A program made the translations under genes and the position numbers. This document shows, piece after piece, positions 19,066 through 27,993 of a stretch of DNA of 64,000 bases (its first letter is position 1; each line of letters opens with the position of its first letter). This DNA is from Solirubrobacter deserti. GTDB lineage: Bacteria > Actinomycetota > Thermoleophilia > Solirubrobacterales > Solirubrobacteraceae. The DNA is taken from contig NZ_JAPCID010000038.1 of the NCBI RefSeq assembly GCF_027587175.1, positions 1-64,000 on the forward strand. Reading direction: 5' to 3'. A model generated the notes under the pieces. It worked only from the letters and a program-made list of their open reading frames with translations. It was not told the origin of the DNA and did no database searches.

Positions 19066-20089
19066 GCCAGTCGCTGCTCTGCTCTTGACTGTCCCGTTGC
19101 TGTTCGCCGCCTGCGGCGGCGAGGACGAGCCTGCGGCAGGCGGCGGGGCCTCCGCCGCGGAACGTCCGCTCGTGGTGGCTTCTACGCCTGTGGTCGCCGA
19201 CATCGTCCGTCAGGTCGCCGGTGACGCCGCGGAGGTCAAGCAGGTGATGTCGGCCAACGCGGACCCGCACGACTACGAGCCGCGGCCGGACGATGTAAAA
19301 GCGGTCGCGGGCGCGAAGGTCGTCATCGAATCTGGAAACGATCTCGATCACTGGATGGAGGAGCTCGTCGAGCAGACCGGCGAGAAGCCCGCCGAGCTCG
19401 TAATCGCGCCCGATCACACGCCGCACAAGGTCAAGCCTGCGGAGGGCGGTCACGGCCACGGCGAGGAGGAAGAGCACGCGGGCGAGGAAGAGGAGCACGC
19501 CGGCGAGGAAGAAGAGCACGCCGGCGAGTGGGATCCGCACTGGTGGCACGACCCGCGCAACGTCGAGACGGCCGTCGCCGCGATCCGGGACGAGCTGGTC
19601 AAGTCCGCTCCGGAGAACGCGGACGCCTATCGCACCAACGCCGATGCGTACCTGAAGAAGGTGCAGGCGCTCGACGCCGGTATCGAGGCGTGCATGAACC
19701 AGGTTCCGGCGCAGGAGCGCAAGCTCGTCACGAGTCACGACGCGTTCGGCTACTTCACCGAGCGCTACGGAATCACCACGATCGGCGCCGCAACGCCGTC
19801 CAACTCCGCGTCCGCGCAGCCGTCGGCCGGTGAGTTGGCCGAGCTGGCCGACGTCATCCGCCGCGAGAAGGTCAAGGCGGTCTTCCCGGAGAGCGCGGTC
19901 AACCCCGAACTCGCTCAGACGATCGCCCGCCAGACGGGCGCGAAGGCCGACTACGTGCTCTACGGCGACACGCTCGGTCCCGAGGGCTCACCAGGCGCTA
20001 CGTATCTGCAGATGGAACAGGCGAACGCCCACGCGATGGTCAAGGGCTTCACCGGGGACGCGCAAGGGTGCACGATCGCGGGCCTGTGA
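19058..20089 (+). CDS. znuA: zinc ABC transporter substrate-binding lipoprotein (ZnuA)
   Basis: 343 residues. Lipobox LLFAAC (Cys19), metal motif DPHDYEP (His71), a charged histidine loop (about 131-157) made of GEEEEHA units, DPHWWHDP (His160), TSHDAFGYF and a late YGDTLG aspartate give the full ZnuA/cluster A-I metal site. The ATG at 19058 is used because it directly follows the -10; an in-frame ATG at 19028 precedes the operator. Overlaps the next gene as GTGA. It captures Zn2+ outside the membrane for the following ATPase and permease. Confidence 0.92.
   Translation: MRKPVAALLLTVPLLFAACGGEDEPAAGGGASAAERPLVVASTPVVADIVRQVAGDAAEVKQVMSANADPHDYEPRPDDVKAVAGAKVVIESGNDLDHWMEELVEQTGEKPAELVIAPDHTPHKVKPAEGGHGHGEEEEHAGEEEEHAGEEEEHAGEWDPHWWHDPRNVETAVAAIRDELVKSAPENADAYRTNADAYLKKVQALDAGIEACMNQVPAQERKLVTSHDAFGYFTERYGITTIGAATPSNSASAQPSAGELAELADVIRREKVKAVFPESAVNPELAQTIARQTGAKADYVLYGDTLGPEGSPGATYLQMEQANAHAMVKGFTGDAQGCTIAGL
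19460..19522 (+). repeat. three 21-bp tandem repeats in znuA
   Basis: Three near-identical units (19460-19480, 19481-19501, 19502-19522) each encode GEEEEHA within the metal loop. They differ by a few synonymous bases. Copy-number change would alter the number of loop histidines and glutamates. Confidence 0.9.
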
Positions 20090-20829
20090 TCGACGCACGC
20101 GGCCTCGCGATTGGGTATCGCGGCGGGCCGACCGTCCTCACGGACGTGACCTTCTCGGTCATGCCCGGCGAGCGCGTCGGCGTGCTCGGCCCGAACGGCG
20201 GCGGCAAGACGACGCTCATGCGCGCCCTGCTCGGCGAGCTCGAGTCACGCGCCGGCACGTTCACCATCGAAGGCCGCCAAGGCACCGTCCCGCAGACCGA
20301 GCGCTCGCGCCTCGACTATCCCGTCTCTGCACTCGACGTCGTGTTGATGGGCGCACTCGGCCGCGGCCCTTGGTGGCGCCGGCCCGGGCGCGCTGAGCGT
20401 GCGCTTGCGCAGGCGGCGCTCGAGCGCGTCGGCCTCGAGGACCGCGCACGCGAGACGTTCGGCGAGCTCTCGGGCGGCCAGCGCCAACGGGTGCTCGTCG
20501 CCCGCGCGCTGATGCAGGACGCAGACATCGTGCTCTTCGACGAGCCCTTCACCGGGCTCGACACGCCGAGCGCCGCTCGGCTCACCGCGCTGATCGACGC
20601 GCTCGCCGCCGAGGGCCGGAGCGTGCTCGTGTCCACGCACGACGTCGGCCAGGCTCGAGCCTGGGACCACGTGCTCTGCCTCAACGGTCGCATGATCGAG
20701 TTCGGACCGCCGGAGCACGTCCTGACCGAGACGGTGCTGGCTGAGACATACGAGCACGCCGTCATCCGCATACCGGACGGCTGGCCGCGCGGCGTCACAC
20801 AGTCAGCGGGCGCCTCCGCACGTGCTTGA
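20086..20829 (+). CDS. znuC: zinc ABC transporter ATP-binding protein (ZnuC)
   Basis: 247 residues from the GTG that overlaps the znuA stop (GTGA). Walker A GPNGGGKTT, signature LSGGQRQR, Walker B IVLFDEPFTGLD and a switch histidine in STHDV are intact. An upstream GTG (20068) would extend it by six residues. Last 8 bases overlap the second permease gene. It drives zinc import. Confidence 0.92.
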   Translation: MIDARGLAIGYRGGPTVLTDVTFSVMPGERVGVLGPNGGGKTTLMRALLGELESRAGTFTIEGRQGTVPQTERSRLDYPVSALDVVLMGALGRGPWWRRPGRAERALAQAALERVGLEDRARETFGELSGGQRQRVLVARALMQDADIVLFDEPFTGLDTPSAARLTALIDALAAEGRSVLVSTHDVGQARAWDHVLCLNGRMIEFGPPEHVLTETVLAETYEHAVIRIPDGWPRGVTQSAGASARA

Positions 20830-21646
20830 CGCCCTGCTGGAACCCTGGCGTGAGCCGATCTTGCGCGACGCGCTGCTGGAGGTCGTGTTCGTCGGCCTGG
20901 CGTGTGGGGCGCTCGGCGTGTGGGTCGTCCTGCTCGGACGCTCCTACAGCGCCGAATCACTCGCCCACGGCATGTTCCCGGGCCTGGTCGTCGCTGCGCT
21001 GCTGGGCGTGCCGCTCGTGCTGGGCGGCGCAGTCGGGCTGATCGTCGCGGCGCTCGCGATCGCGGCCGGGGCGCGCCTACGCTCACTGGGCTCCAACACG
21101 GCGGTGGCCGTCGTGATCACCTCCCTGCTGGGAATCGGGACGGTGTTCGCGCTCTCCGCCGACTCGCCGCCCGGCCTTCAGAACCTGCTGTTCGGCGACG
21201 TCCTGGCCACGAGTCCATCCGATCTCGCGCTCGCGGCCGCTCTGGCCGCGGCCGCGCTGATCGGGAGCTGGCTCGCGTACCCGTACCTGCTCACGTACGC
21301 GTTCGACCCATCCGCGGCGCGTTCCCTCGGCGCGCGTCCGCGCGTCGCCGAGGCCGCGTTCGCCCTGCTGTTGACCGCGGCCGTGCTCGTGGGCGTGCAG
21401 GCACTAGGCAATCTGCTCGTGGTCGCCGCGTTGATCGGGCCGGCGGTCGCGGCCCGCACGTTCACGCGGCGCGTGCCCCCGCTGATCGCCGCCGCCAGCG
21501 CGCTTGGCGTCGCGTGCGGCGTCGGCGGGCTCTACCTCTCCTACTACGCAGACGTCGCCGCCGGCGCCGCCATCGCAGGACTATTGGTAACCACTGCCGC
21601 GATCGCAGCACTCGCCAAGGCTCGGCTGCCGACGAGTGACATCTGA
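20822..21646 (+). CDS. znuB: ABC-3 family zinc permease (second)
   Basis: 274 residues with the N-terminal family motif VLLGRSYSAESLAHGMFPG and about eight membrane helices. Start GTG at 20822 lies within the end of the ATPase gene. It differs clearly from the permease at 18241, so the two are not a recent duplication. This one is the conventional partner of the preceding ATPase. Confidence 0.9.
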   Translation: MLDALLEPWREPILRDALLEVVFVGLACGALGVWVVLLGRSYSAESLAHGMFPGLVVAALLGVPLVLGGAVGLIVAALAIAAGARLRSLGSNTAVAVVITSLLGIGTVFALSADSPPGLQNLLFGDVLATSPSDLALAAALAAAALIGSWLAYPYLLTYAFDPSAARSLGARPRVAEAAFALLLTAAVLVGVQALGNLLVVAALIGPAVAARTFTRRVPPLIAAASALGVACGVGGLYLSYYADVAAGAAIAGLLVTTAAIAALAKARLPTSDI

Positions 21647-22427
21647 GTTTCGCCACCACCCGAGGCCGCGCTAAGTTCTCCTCCGGCGCCTCGCCGGTGG
21701 CAGTGGACTGCCGCGAGCACTTTCGGATCGGCGAGAGCCTTACTCTCCACGTACTCTTGAATCGTCGGATTCAACGGGCCGCGGCGGGCTTGATGAACCG
21801 AACGGACGCCTCCGGACCGTGCCGGACGAGCATCTCGGCAACTCATAATCCGTCGCGCGCAGGTTCGAATCCCGCCCGGCCCATCGTCGCTCCTGGCTCT
21901 ACGGGGACGTCCAGATGGATCTCTGATTGGGCCCTGCGCACATCCAGGACAGCGGGAGGCGTACTCCGAAGGCGGCAGTGGCTCGCCTCGAGGAGATGTT
22001 GGCTGACGCGAGGGCGGACGTGGACAACGTCGAACCGCGAAGGCGAGGCGCCATGGCCGGGATACTCGGGGTCGGCGCACCGATCGGCGCGGTAGTCGGA
22101 ACTGGATTCTGAAGTCAACGAGGCCGCCAACCACGTCTTCGTCCGCATGGTCGAGCCGCACTTCGCACCCGGAGCGCGGAATCACGATCACCGTTAGCGA
22201 CACGCACTTCGGCGACTTCACGCACGACCCGGATCCGGTAGTCAGCAAAGCGGTCTGTCGGACCGCGAACCGAACCGCCGATTTACGTCGTTCAGCAGGA
22301 CAAAACAGCCTTTTTGCGTTGACTCGTCTCTCGATTTGTGTGAGAGTCCAATTAATACGGATTCGGGGTCCGTAGAGGGGGAGCCGGGCGGAGGAGAGCC
22401 GTCCCGGAAATCACGTCCGGAGGGACC
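21647..22427. other. intergenic region without a supported gene
   Basis: The 780 bases after the zinc operon have lower GC than their surroundings and no credible open frame. They contain a weak hairpin (CCGGCG, CCT, CGCCGG at 21683-21697) that may end the zinc operon, a decayed tRNA-like sequence (21814-21887), and a good ribosome site (GGAGG) just before the next gene. Nothing else was recognised. Confidence 0.6.
21814..21887 (+). repeat. tRNA-like remnant, left copy
   Basis: The 3' half reads as a tRNA: loop CTCATAA with anticodon CAT, 5-base variable region, T-arm GCAGG/TTCGAAT/CCCGC (one mismatch), 7-base acceptor strand and discriminator A. The 5' acceptor and D-arm do not pair, so it is not an intact gene. 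A related copy lies at 27094-27165. Identical cores are CGGCAACTCATAATCCGTCG plus CGC, TTCGAATCC and GCCCGGCCCATCGTC. Confidence 0.6.
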
Positions 22428-25400
22428 ATGCGTACTTCACGCACCGTTGACCGGCGGCTTGGCCTCGCCCTGCTCGCCACGCTCTTCATCCTGCTCGTGC
22501 CGACCGCGGCCGCGTACGCGCAGGAGCCTCGCTTCAAGGCGCTCGTGTTCTCCAAGACCACGGGCTTTCGCCACACCGATGCCATCAACGCCGGCATCCC
22601 CGCCATCCGCGCGCTGGCGGAGCAGCACAACTTTTCCTTGGACGCGACCGAGGACTCGGCGGCGTTCACCGAGCACAACCTCGCGCAGTACGACGTCGTC
22701 GTGTGGCTCAACTCCGACGGCGAGAACGTGCTGACCAACCCGCAGGAGGTCGCGTTCGAGCACTGGTTCCAGCGCGGGGGCGGTTCGGTCGCGATCCACG
22801 CAGCGTCGAACATGAACCGCGACTGGGCCTGGTTCGCCGACATGCACGGCGGCGCGCAGTTCCGCAACCATGCGGGCGGCGCGAACCAGTTCCAAACCGG
22901 GACGGTCAAGATCGAGGATCCGTCGCACCCGTCCACGACCGGGTTGCCGGGTGACTGGTCGCGTGAGGACGAGTGGTACAACCACACCAACGAGCCGCGC
23001 GGCAAGGTGCACGTGCTCGCCACGCTCGACGAGAACACGATCTTCGAGGACGACGGCAACGATCCCGTCGCCGACGATCATCCGATCTCGTGGTGCTCGA
23101 ACTACGACGGCGGCCGCAGCTTCTACACGGCCATGGGCCACCACGGCCGCTACTACGACGAGCCGCACTTCCGCACCCACCTGCTCGGCGCAATCGAGTG
23201 GGCCGCGGGTGCCAAGGCCGGCAACTGCGGCGCCGAGCGGGAGGGCATCCCGAGCGACTCGTCCTTCGACAAGGTCGCGTTGGACACGACGACCGAGAAC
23301 CCGATGGAGATCGCCGTCGCGCCTGACCTGGACGTCTACTACGTCGAGCTGGCGGGCAAGGTCAAGCACTACGACGCGCAGACCCAGAACGTGCGCGTGA
23401 TCGGGACCATCCCGGTGCACCGGGGCAACGAGAACGGGCTACTCGGCATCGCTCTGGATCCGAGCTTCTCGGTCAACCGCTGGATGTACCTGTTCTACAG
23501 CGTGCCCTCGCCCGAGATCCAGCGGGTCTCGCGCTTCACGGTCGCGCCGGACGGGTCGCTGGACCTGAGCTCGGAGAAGAAGCTGCTGGAGTTCCCGCAC
23601 CAGCGCATCATCTGCTGCCACTCGTCCGGCTCGATGGACTTCGGCCCGGACGGCAACCTCTACGTCTCGACCGGCGACGACTCCCAGCACGCGACGTCGC
23701 AGGGCTTCAACCCAATCGACGACCGGCTGGCGAACGAGCCCGGCGACAATCCGGACGCCGACCACGCGCGCGACGCGCGTCGTACGTCCGGCAACACGAA
23801 CGACCTGCGCGGCAAGATCCTGCGCATCCGGCCGCTGCCTAACCCGGGTGACACGCCTGGCCCGGGCAGCACATACCTCGTCCCGTCGGGCAACCTGTTC
23901 GATGAGGCGCTCGATCCGGGCAACAAGACCCGCCCCGAGATCTACACGATGGGGCACCGCAACCCGTTCCGGATCGCGGTCGACCCCGAAACGGGCTGGC
24001 TGTACAACGGCGAAGTCGGCCCGGACGCCCAGAATCCGATCGCCAACCGCGGGCCGCGTGGCTACGACGAGCTCAACCAGATCCGCGAAGCGGGCAACAT
24101 GGGCTGGCCGTACTGCATCGCCGACAATAAGGCCTACCACGACTGGGACTTCACGACCTTGACCAGCGGCGGCGCGTTCGACTGCGAGGGCGGACCGACG
24201 AACGACTCGGCCTGGAACACGGGTCTGTCGAAGGTCCCGCCCGGCAGGTCCGCGCTGCTGTGGTGGGGCTACACGCCGTACGAGGCGGGGTACCCATGGG
24301 GCACACCGCCGCTGGCGGTGCCGACCGGTCCCGGCCGCACCGCGGTCATGGGCGACGTGTATCACCACGACCGCACGGACGGCGCGTCGGAGACGAAGTT
24401 CCCGTCGTTCTATGACGACGCGGTGTTCTTCGCCGACTGGAACCGCGACTGGATCGCCTACATGCGCCTGGACGCGAACGGCAAGCCGGCCGAGATCCAA
24501 CGCTTCATGGCCAACACGCAGTTCCGCCACCCACACGACATGGCGTTCGGCCCCGACGGCTCGTTCTACGTGCTCGAGTGGGGCGTCGACTTCAACTACG
24601 CGGGCGCCAACGTCAACCCGGACTCCGGCCTGTACCGGATCGACTACGCCAAGGGCAAGCGCACGCCGGTGATCGAGGCGTCCGCCGACCGCGAGAACGG
24701 GCCCGCGCCGCTGACGGTCAAGTTCTCCAGCGAGGGCACCTACGATCCCGACGGAGACACCGTCGCCCTGGCGTGGGACTTCGGCGACGGCGCGACGTCG
24801 ACGGCCGCCAACCCGACGCACACCTACACCAAGGCGGGCACCTACTCGGCGAAGCTGACCGTGACGGACGCCACGGGCAAGGTCGCCACGCACACGATCA
24901 CGATCAACGCCGGCAACACCGCGCCGACGGTCAAGGTCGAGTTCCCGGAGAACGGCGGCTTCTTCGACTTCGGTGACGAGCTCGAGTACAAGCTGACGAT
25001 CACCGACCCCGAGGACGCGACGATCGCGTGTGACCGGGCGGTCGTGTCGCTCGGGCTCTTCCACGCCGAAGGCGATAACCCGCACGTGCATCCGGGCACG
25101 CAGAAGACCGGCTGCGCGGGCACGGTGACGACCGACGCCGAGTCAGGCCACGCCAAGAGCGCGATCATCTCCCAGGTTGTCACCGGCAGCTACACCGACG
25201 GCGGCGGCCAGCCGGGCTCAGTCGCGCTGTCGAGCGGCGTGTCGAACCGCCTGAACCCGAAGCAGATGCAGATGGAGCACTACGCCGGAATGAGCGGCGT
25301 CACCAACTCCAATCAAAACACCGCGCAGGGCGGGGTACGCGTCGGCAACGCGAACCCCGGCGACTGGTTGTACTTCGAGCCGATGAACTTCAAGAACATC

Positions 25401-26981
25401 GACTCCATCTCGATGCTCTACTCGGCGGGCGCGAACACCGGCGGGCGCGTGGAGCTGCGTCTCGGCGCGCCGGACGGCCCGGTGATCTCGACCCTGGACC
25501 TACCGGTCACGGGCAGCAACAACACCTACCGCACAGTGACCGCGCCGATCGCGCCAACGACCGGCACGCACCGCGTGTACTTCGTCTTCGCGCAGCTCGC
25601 GGGCGGGCCGGCGAACAATCTGTTCCAGCTCGATGAGATGACGTTCAACGGCCGCGGCATGGCCGTGAACGCGAAGCCGCTGGTGTCGGCGTCCGCGTCC
25701 GCGGTGGCGGGCGAGACGCCGCTGGCCGTCTCGTTCACCGGCACCGCGAGCGACCCGGACAACGACCCGCTGACCTACGCGTGGGACTTCACGTCCGACG
25801 GAACGGTCGACGCGACCACCAAGGACGCGTCATTCGTCTACACGCAGCTGGGCACGCACACGGCGCGCTTCACCGCGACCGACGCCAACGGGCGCTCGGC
25901 GTCCTCGACCGTGGCAATCACGGTCAACGCGCCGCCGCCCGACGGCAACTGCTACGGACCCGGCTCGGACCGCTTCAACGGCTCCGCGCTGGACCGGACG
26001 CTGTGGCCGACGGTCGTACGCGACGCGCCCGGCACCTACACCGTGGGCGACGGGGCGCTGAACCTCGTGGCCGGGTTCGGCACCCTCGACGGCGCCGGCG
26101 GGTCCGGTCCGCCGGTTGTGCTGCGGCCGCGCCCGACGACCGCGTCGTGGACCTACACGACCAAGCTCACGTTCAACCCGTCCGCCAACGGCGAGCAGGC
26201 CGGCGTGCTGCTCTACCAGAACGACGACAACTTCATCCGGCTCGCGCACGCCTACCAAGGCGGGCGCCGGATCGAGCTCGTCAAGGAGGACGGCACCGTC
26301 GTGACCTCGGCCAACGTGCCGGTGCCCACGGGAACGCCTTCGTCCGTGTACCTGCGGCTCACGTTCAGCTCGGGCAACGTCGTGCGCGCGTTCTGGTCGG
26401 CGGACGGCGCGCGCTGGACGAGCGTCGGCGAGACGACCCTGAACGGCATCACCAACCCGACGCTTGGGGTGTACGCCAACAACGGCGGGGCAGCGCTCGG
26501 TGCGACCCCCGTCGCGGCGTTCGACTGGACGGCACTCGACGACTCTGTCCGTCCGTGCGTCGGGGAGCCGGTGAACGTCGACGTCGGCGGGTCGGTGCCG
26601 GCGACGCTGGCGTTGTCGATCGGAGCCGCGGAGCCACTCGGCCCCTTCGTCCCGGGAGTCGCGCGCGAGTACGAGAGCTCGCTGACCGCGACGGTCACCA
26701 GCACCGCCGGTGACACGACGCTGTCGGTCTCGGACGCAGGGCCGCAGTCCGGCCGGCTGGTCAACGGCAGCCACGCGCTCGCTCAGCCGCTGCAGATCAG
26801 GGCTGGCGAGGGGGCGTTCTCGCCGCTCGGCTCGCCCGTCTCGCTCGTGTCGTACACCGGGCCGGTGAGCAATGGCACGGCGGCGATCGGCCTCAAGCAG
26901 GCGATCGGTGCGAACGATCCGTTGCGCACCGGGCGTTACAGCAAGGCGTTGACCTTCACATTGTCGACGACCACCCCGTAG
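22428..26981 (+). CDS. giant secreted ThuA / sugar-dehydrogenase / PKD multidomain protein
   Basis: 1517 residues, excellent ribosome site (GGAGGGACC before ATG). Domains in order: signal peptide (1-32); ThuA-like (about 36-265, KTTGFRHTDAI); six-bladed glucose/sorbosone dehydrogenase propeller (about 285-745); PKD (about 750-830, DFGDGATST); an immunoglobulin-like section; CBM6-like (about 945-1085, MEHYAGM); second PKD (about 1090-1165); a laminin-G-like domain (about 1175-1365); and a C-terminal domain (about 1370-1517) ending LTFTLSTTTP. The C-terminal domain recurs in the protease at 61670-64000 and resembles WxL domains. Probably a cell-surface carbohydrate-active protein; the substrate is unknown. 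Confidence 0.85.
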   Translation: MRTSRTVDRRLGLALLATLFILLVPTAAAYAQEPRFKALVFSKTTGFRHTDAINAGIPAIRALAEQHNFSLDATEDSAAFTEHNLAQYDVVVWLNSDGENVLTNPQEVAFEHWFQRGGGSVAIHAASNMNRDWAWFADMHGGAQFRNHAGGANQFQTGTVKIEDPSHPSTTGLPGDWSREDEWYNHTNEPRGKVHVLATLDENTIFEDDGNDPVADDHPISWCSNYDGGRSFYTAMGHHGRYYDEPHFRTHLLGAIEWAAGAKAGNCGAEREGIPSDSSFDKVALDTTTENPMEIAVAPDLDVYYVELAGKVKHYDAQTQNVRVIGTIPVHRGNENGLLGIALDPSFSVNRWMYLFYSVPSPEIQRVSRFTVAPDGSLDLSSEKKLLEFPHQRIICCHSSGSMDFGPDGNLYVSTGDDSQHATSQGFNPIDDRLANEPGDNPDADHARDARRTSGNTNDLRGKILRIRPLPNPGDTPGPGSTYLVPSGNLFDEALDPGNKTRPEIYTMGHRNPFRIAVDPETGWLYNGEVGPDAQNPIANRGPRGYDELNQIREAGNMGWPYCIADNKAYHDWDFTTLTSGGAFDCEGGPTNDSAWNTGLSKVPPGRSALLWWGYTPYEAGYPWGTPPLAVPTGPGRTAVMGDVYHHDRTDGASETKFPSFYDDAVFFADWNRDWIAYMRLDANGKPAEIQRFMANTQFRHPHDMAFGPDGSFYVLEWGVDFNYAGANVNPDSGLYRIDYAKGKRTPVIEASADRENGPAPLTVKFSSEGTYDPDGDTVALAWDFGDGATSTAANPTHTYTKAGTYSAKLTVTDATGKVATHTITINAGNTAPTVKVEFPENGGFFDFGDELEYKLTITDPEDATIACDRAVVSLGLFHAEGDNPHVHPGTQKTGCAGTVTTDAESGHAKSAIISQVVTGSYTDGGGQPGSVALSSGVSNRLNPKQMQMEHYAGMSGVTNSNQNTAQGGVRVGNANPGDWLYFEPMNFKNIDSISMLYSAGANTGGRVELRLGAPDGPVISTLDLPVTGSNNTYRTVTAPIAPTTGTHRVYFVFAQLAGGPANNLFQLDEMTFNGRGMAVNAKPLVSASASAVAGETPLAVSFTGTASDPDNDPLTYAWDFTSDGTVDATTKDASFVYTQLGTHTARFTATDANGRSASSTVAITVNAPPPDGNCYGPGSDRFNGSALDRTLWPTVVRDAPGTYTVGDGALNLVAGFGTLDGAGGSGPPVVLRPRPTTASWTYTTKLTFNPSANGEQAGVLLYQNDDNFIRLAHAYQGGRRIELVKEDGTVVTSANVPVPTGTPSSVYLRLTFSSGNVVRAFWSADGARWTSVGETTLNGITNPTLGVYANNGGAALGATPVAAFDWTALDDSVRPCVGEPVNVDVGGSVPATLALSIGAAEPLGPFVPGVAREYESSLTATVTSTAGDTTLSVSDAGPQSGRLVNGSHALAQPLQIRAGEGAFSPLGSPVSLVSYTGPVSNGTAAIGLKQAIGANDPLRTGRYSKALTFTLSTTTP

Positions 26982-26990
26982 CGCGTCGAT

Positions 26991-27023
26991 CGCGGGCGGC
27001 CTGCTGCACGCAGGCCGCCCGCG
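26991..27023 (+). terminator. strong intrinsic terminator
   Basis: CGCGGGCGGCCTGC (26991-27004) pairs exactly with 27010-27023 over 14 bp with a 5-base loop, and GGTTGTCC follows. It lies 9 bases after the stop codon of the giant protein gene. Confidence 0.85.
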
Positions 27024-27093
27024 GTTGTCCTGAGCGTCGCCCATGCCTCGTCCGCCGACGGCCCGGTCCTCTTGCACGCTCGTGCTCCGCTCT

Positions 27094-27165
27094 GGACCGT
27101 CTCGGACAGGCTCCCGGCAACTCATAATCCGTCGCGCAAACTTCGAATCCTGCCCGGCCCATCGT
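27094..27165 (+). repeat. tRNA-like remnant, right copy
   Basis: Same orientation as the copy at 21814-21887 and about 85 percent identical by eye, including a 23-base identical core around CTCATAATCC. The T-stem is further decayed (AAAC opposite CCTGC). The two copies bracket the 4.5-kb gene. The surrounding 26982-27323 stretch holds only the terminator and this repeat. Confidence 0.6.
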
Positions 27166-27323
27166 CCTCGCCGGCTGTGCAGCGTCGTCGGGATGAAGAT
27201 CTTGATCGCAGCCGGCGGCGGCGCGCTCCGTCCTCGGACTGCGGCTTCCTGGGGCGGCGATCGGGCCCTCCTCCTCGGCGGCTGAGCGCTCGCGCGCCCA
27301 GCGGGCTGCGCGCAGGCCGGCGT

Positions 27324-27956
27324 TCATGCCGCCCACGCACGCAATCCCTCGTCCTCGGCGAGGCGCGCGAGGGCGCCGCGCTCCAGCTGCCGCACGCGCT
27401 CGGGGGTGAGGCCGAACGAGCGCGCGATCTCGACGAACGTCTCCGGGACGTCGGTGCCAAGGCCGTAGCGTCGTCGGACGATGATCTGCTCGCGCTCGGG
27501 AAGCGCCGAGAGCGCGCGTTCGAGCTCGCGTGCCACCTCGGCGCGGAGTACCTCCGGCCACGGCTCCTCGGCCTCGAGCGCGTCGCGGTCGAGGGGGACG
27601 GACGGCGCGGTGACGAGCCGCAGGGCCGCAACTCGCTCCGGTGACGTGTCGAGCCGCGCGGCGAGCGACTCGTCGTCACCCTCGAGCACGCGCAGCTTCG
27701 CCGCCCGCCGCGCGTCGCGCACCGACAGGCTCGGGGCCGGGCCTTGACGTTGCACGGCCGCGTTCATCGCGCGTTCGATCCAGTGCAAGGCGTACGCGCC
27801 GAACGGCACGCCGCGCGCCGGGTCGAAGCGTGCCGCGGCCTGCACGAGCCCGACCGCGCCTTCCTGGACGAGGTCGGAGAACGGCAGGCCGCGGCCGCGG
27901 AACCGGCGCGCCTGGGACGCGACGAGGCGGAGATGATCCTCGATCTCGGAGCTCAT
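27324..27956 (-). CDS. sigma-70 family RNA polymerase sigma factor
   Basis: 210 residues with region 2 (DLVQEGAVGLVQAAARFDP, then WIERAM), a region 3-like helix, and region 4 helix-turn-helix (TFVEIARSFGLTPERVRQLE). It lacks region 1.1 and the long spacer of a housekeeping sigma factor, and resembles short RpoD/SigB-like group 3 factors. It lies 37 bases after the MFS gene, last in a leftward cluster. No anti-sigma factor is adjacent. Confidence 0.88.
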   Translation of the reverse strand: MSSEIEDHLRLVASQARRFRGRGLPFSDLVQEGAVGLVQAAARFDPARGVPFGAYALHWIERAMNAAVQRQGPAPSLSVRDARRAAKLRVLEGDDESLAARLDTSPERVAALRLVTAPSVPLDRDALEAEEPWPEVLRAEVARELERALSALPEREQIIVRRRYGLGTDVPETFVEIARSFGLTPERVRQLERGALARLAEDEGLRAWAA

Positions 27957-27993
27957 GCCGGCACCGTCCCAAGCGGCGTTTGACGCTCGTTTG

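Noticed and set aside
19460-19522. CRISPR-like repeat array
   Set aside because: The units are contiguous, in frame and without spacers; it is a coding tandem repeat.
21814-21887. Intact tRNA-Met/Ile gene
   Set aside because: Only the 3' half folds. The 5' acceptor strand and D-arm do not pair and the D-side spacing is wrong.
21843-22148. Peptides containing GRAGFEPA opposite the tRNA-like repeats
   Set aside because: These frames are by-products of the T-arm and acceptor sequence on the reverse strand; similar spurious ORFs accompany tRNA-like sequences in many genomes.
22325-22345. Possible further Zur dyad (GTGAGAGTCC) upstream of the giant gene
   Set aside because: Only one half-site matches, the other arm is AATTA, and the gene has an ordinary ribosome site rather than a leaderless start.
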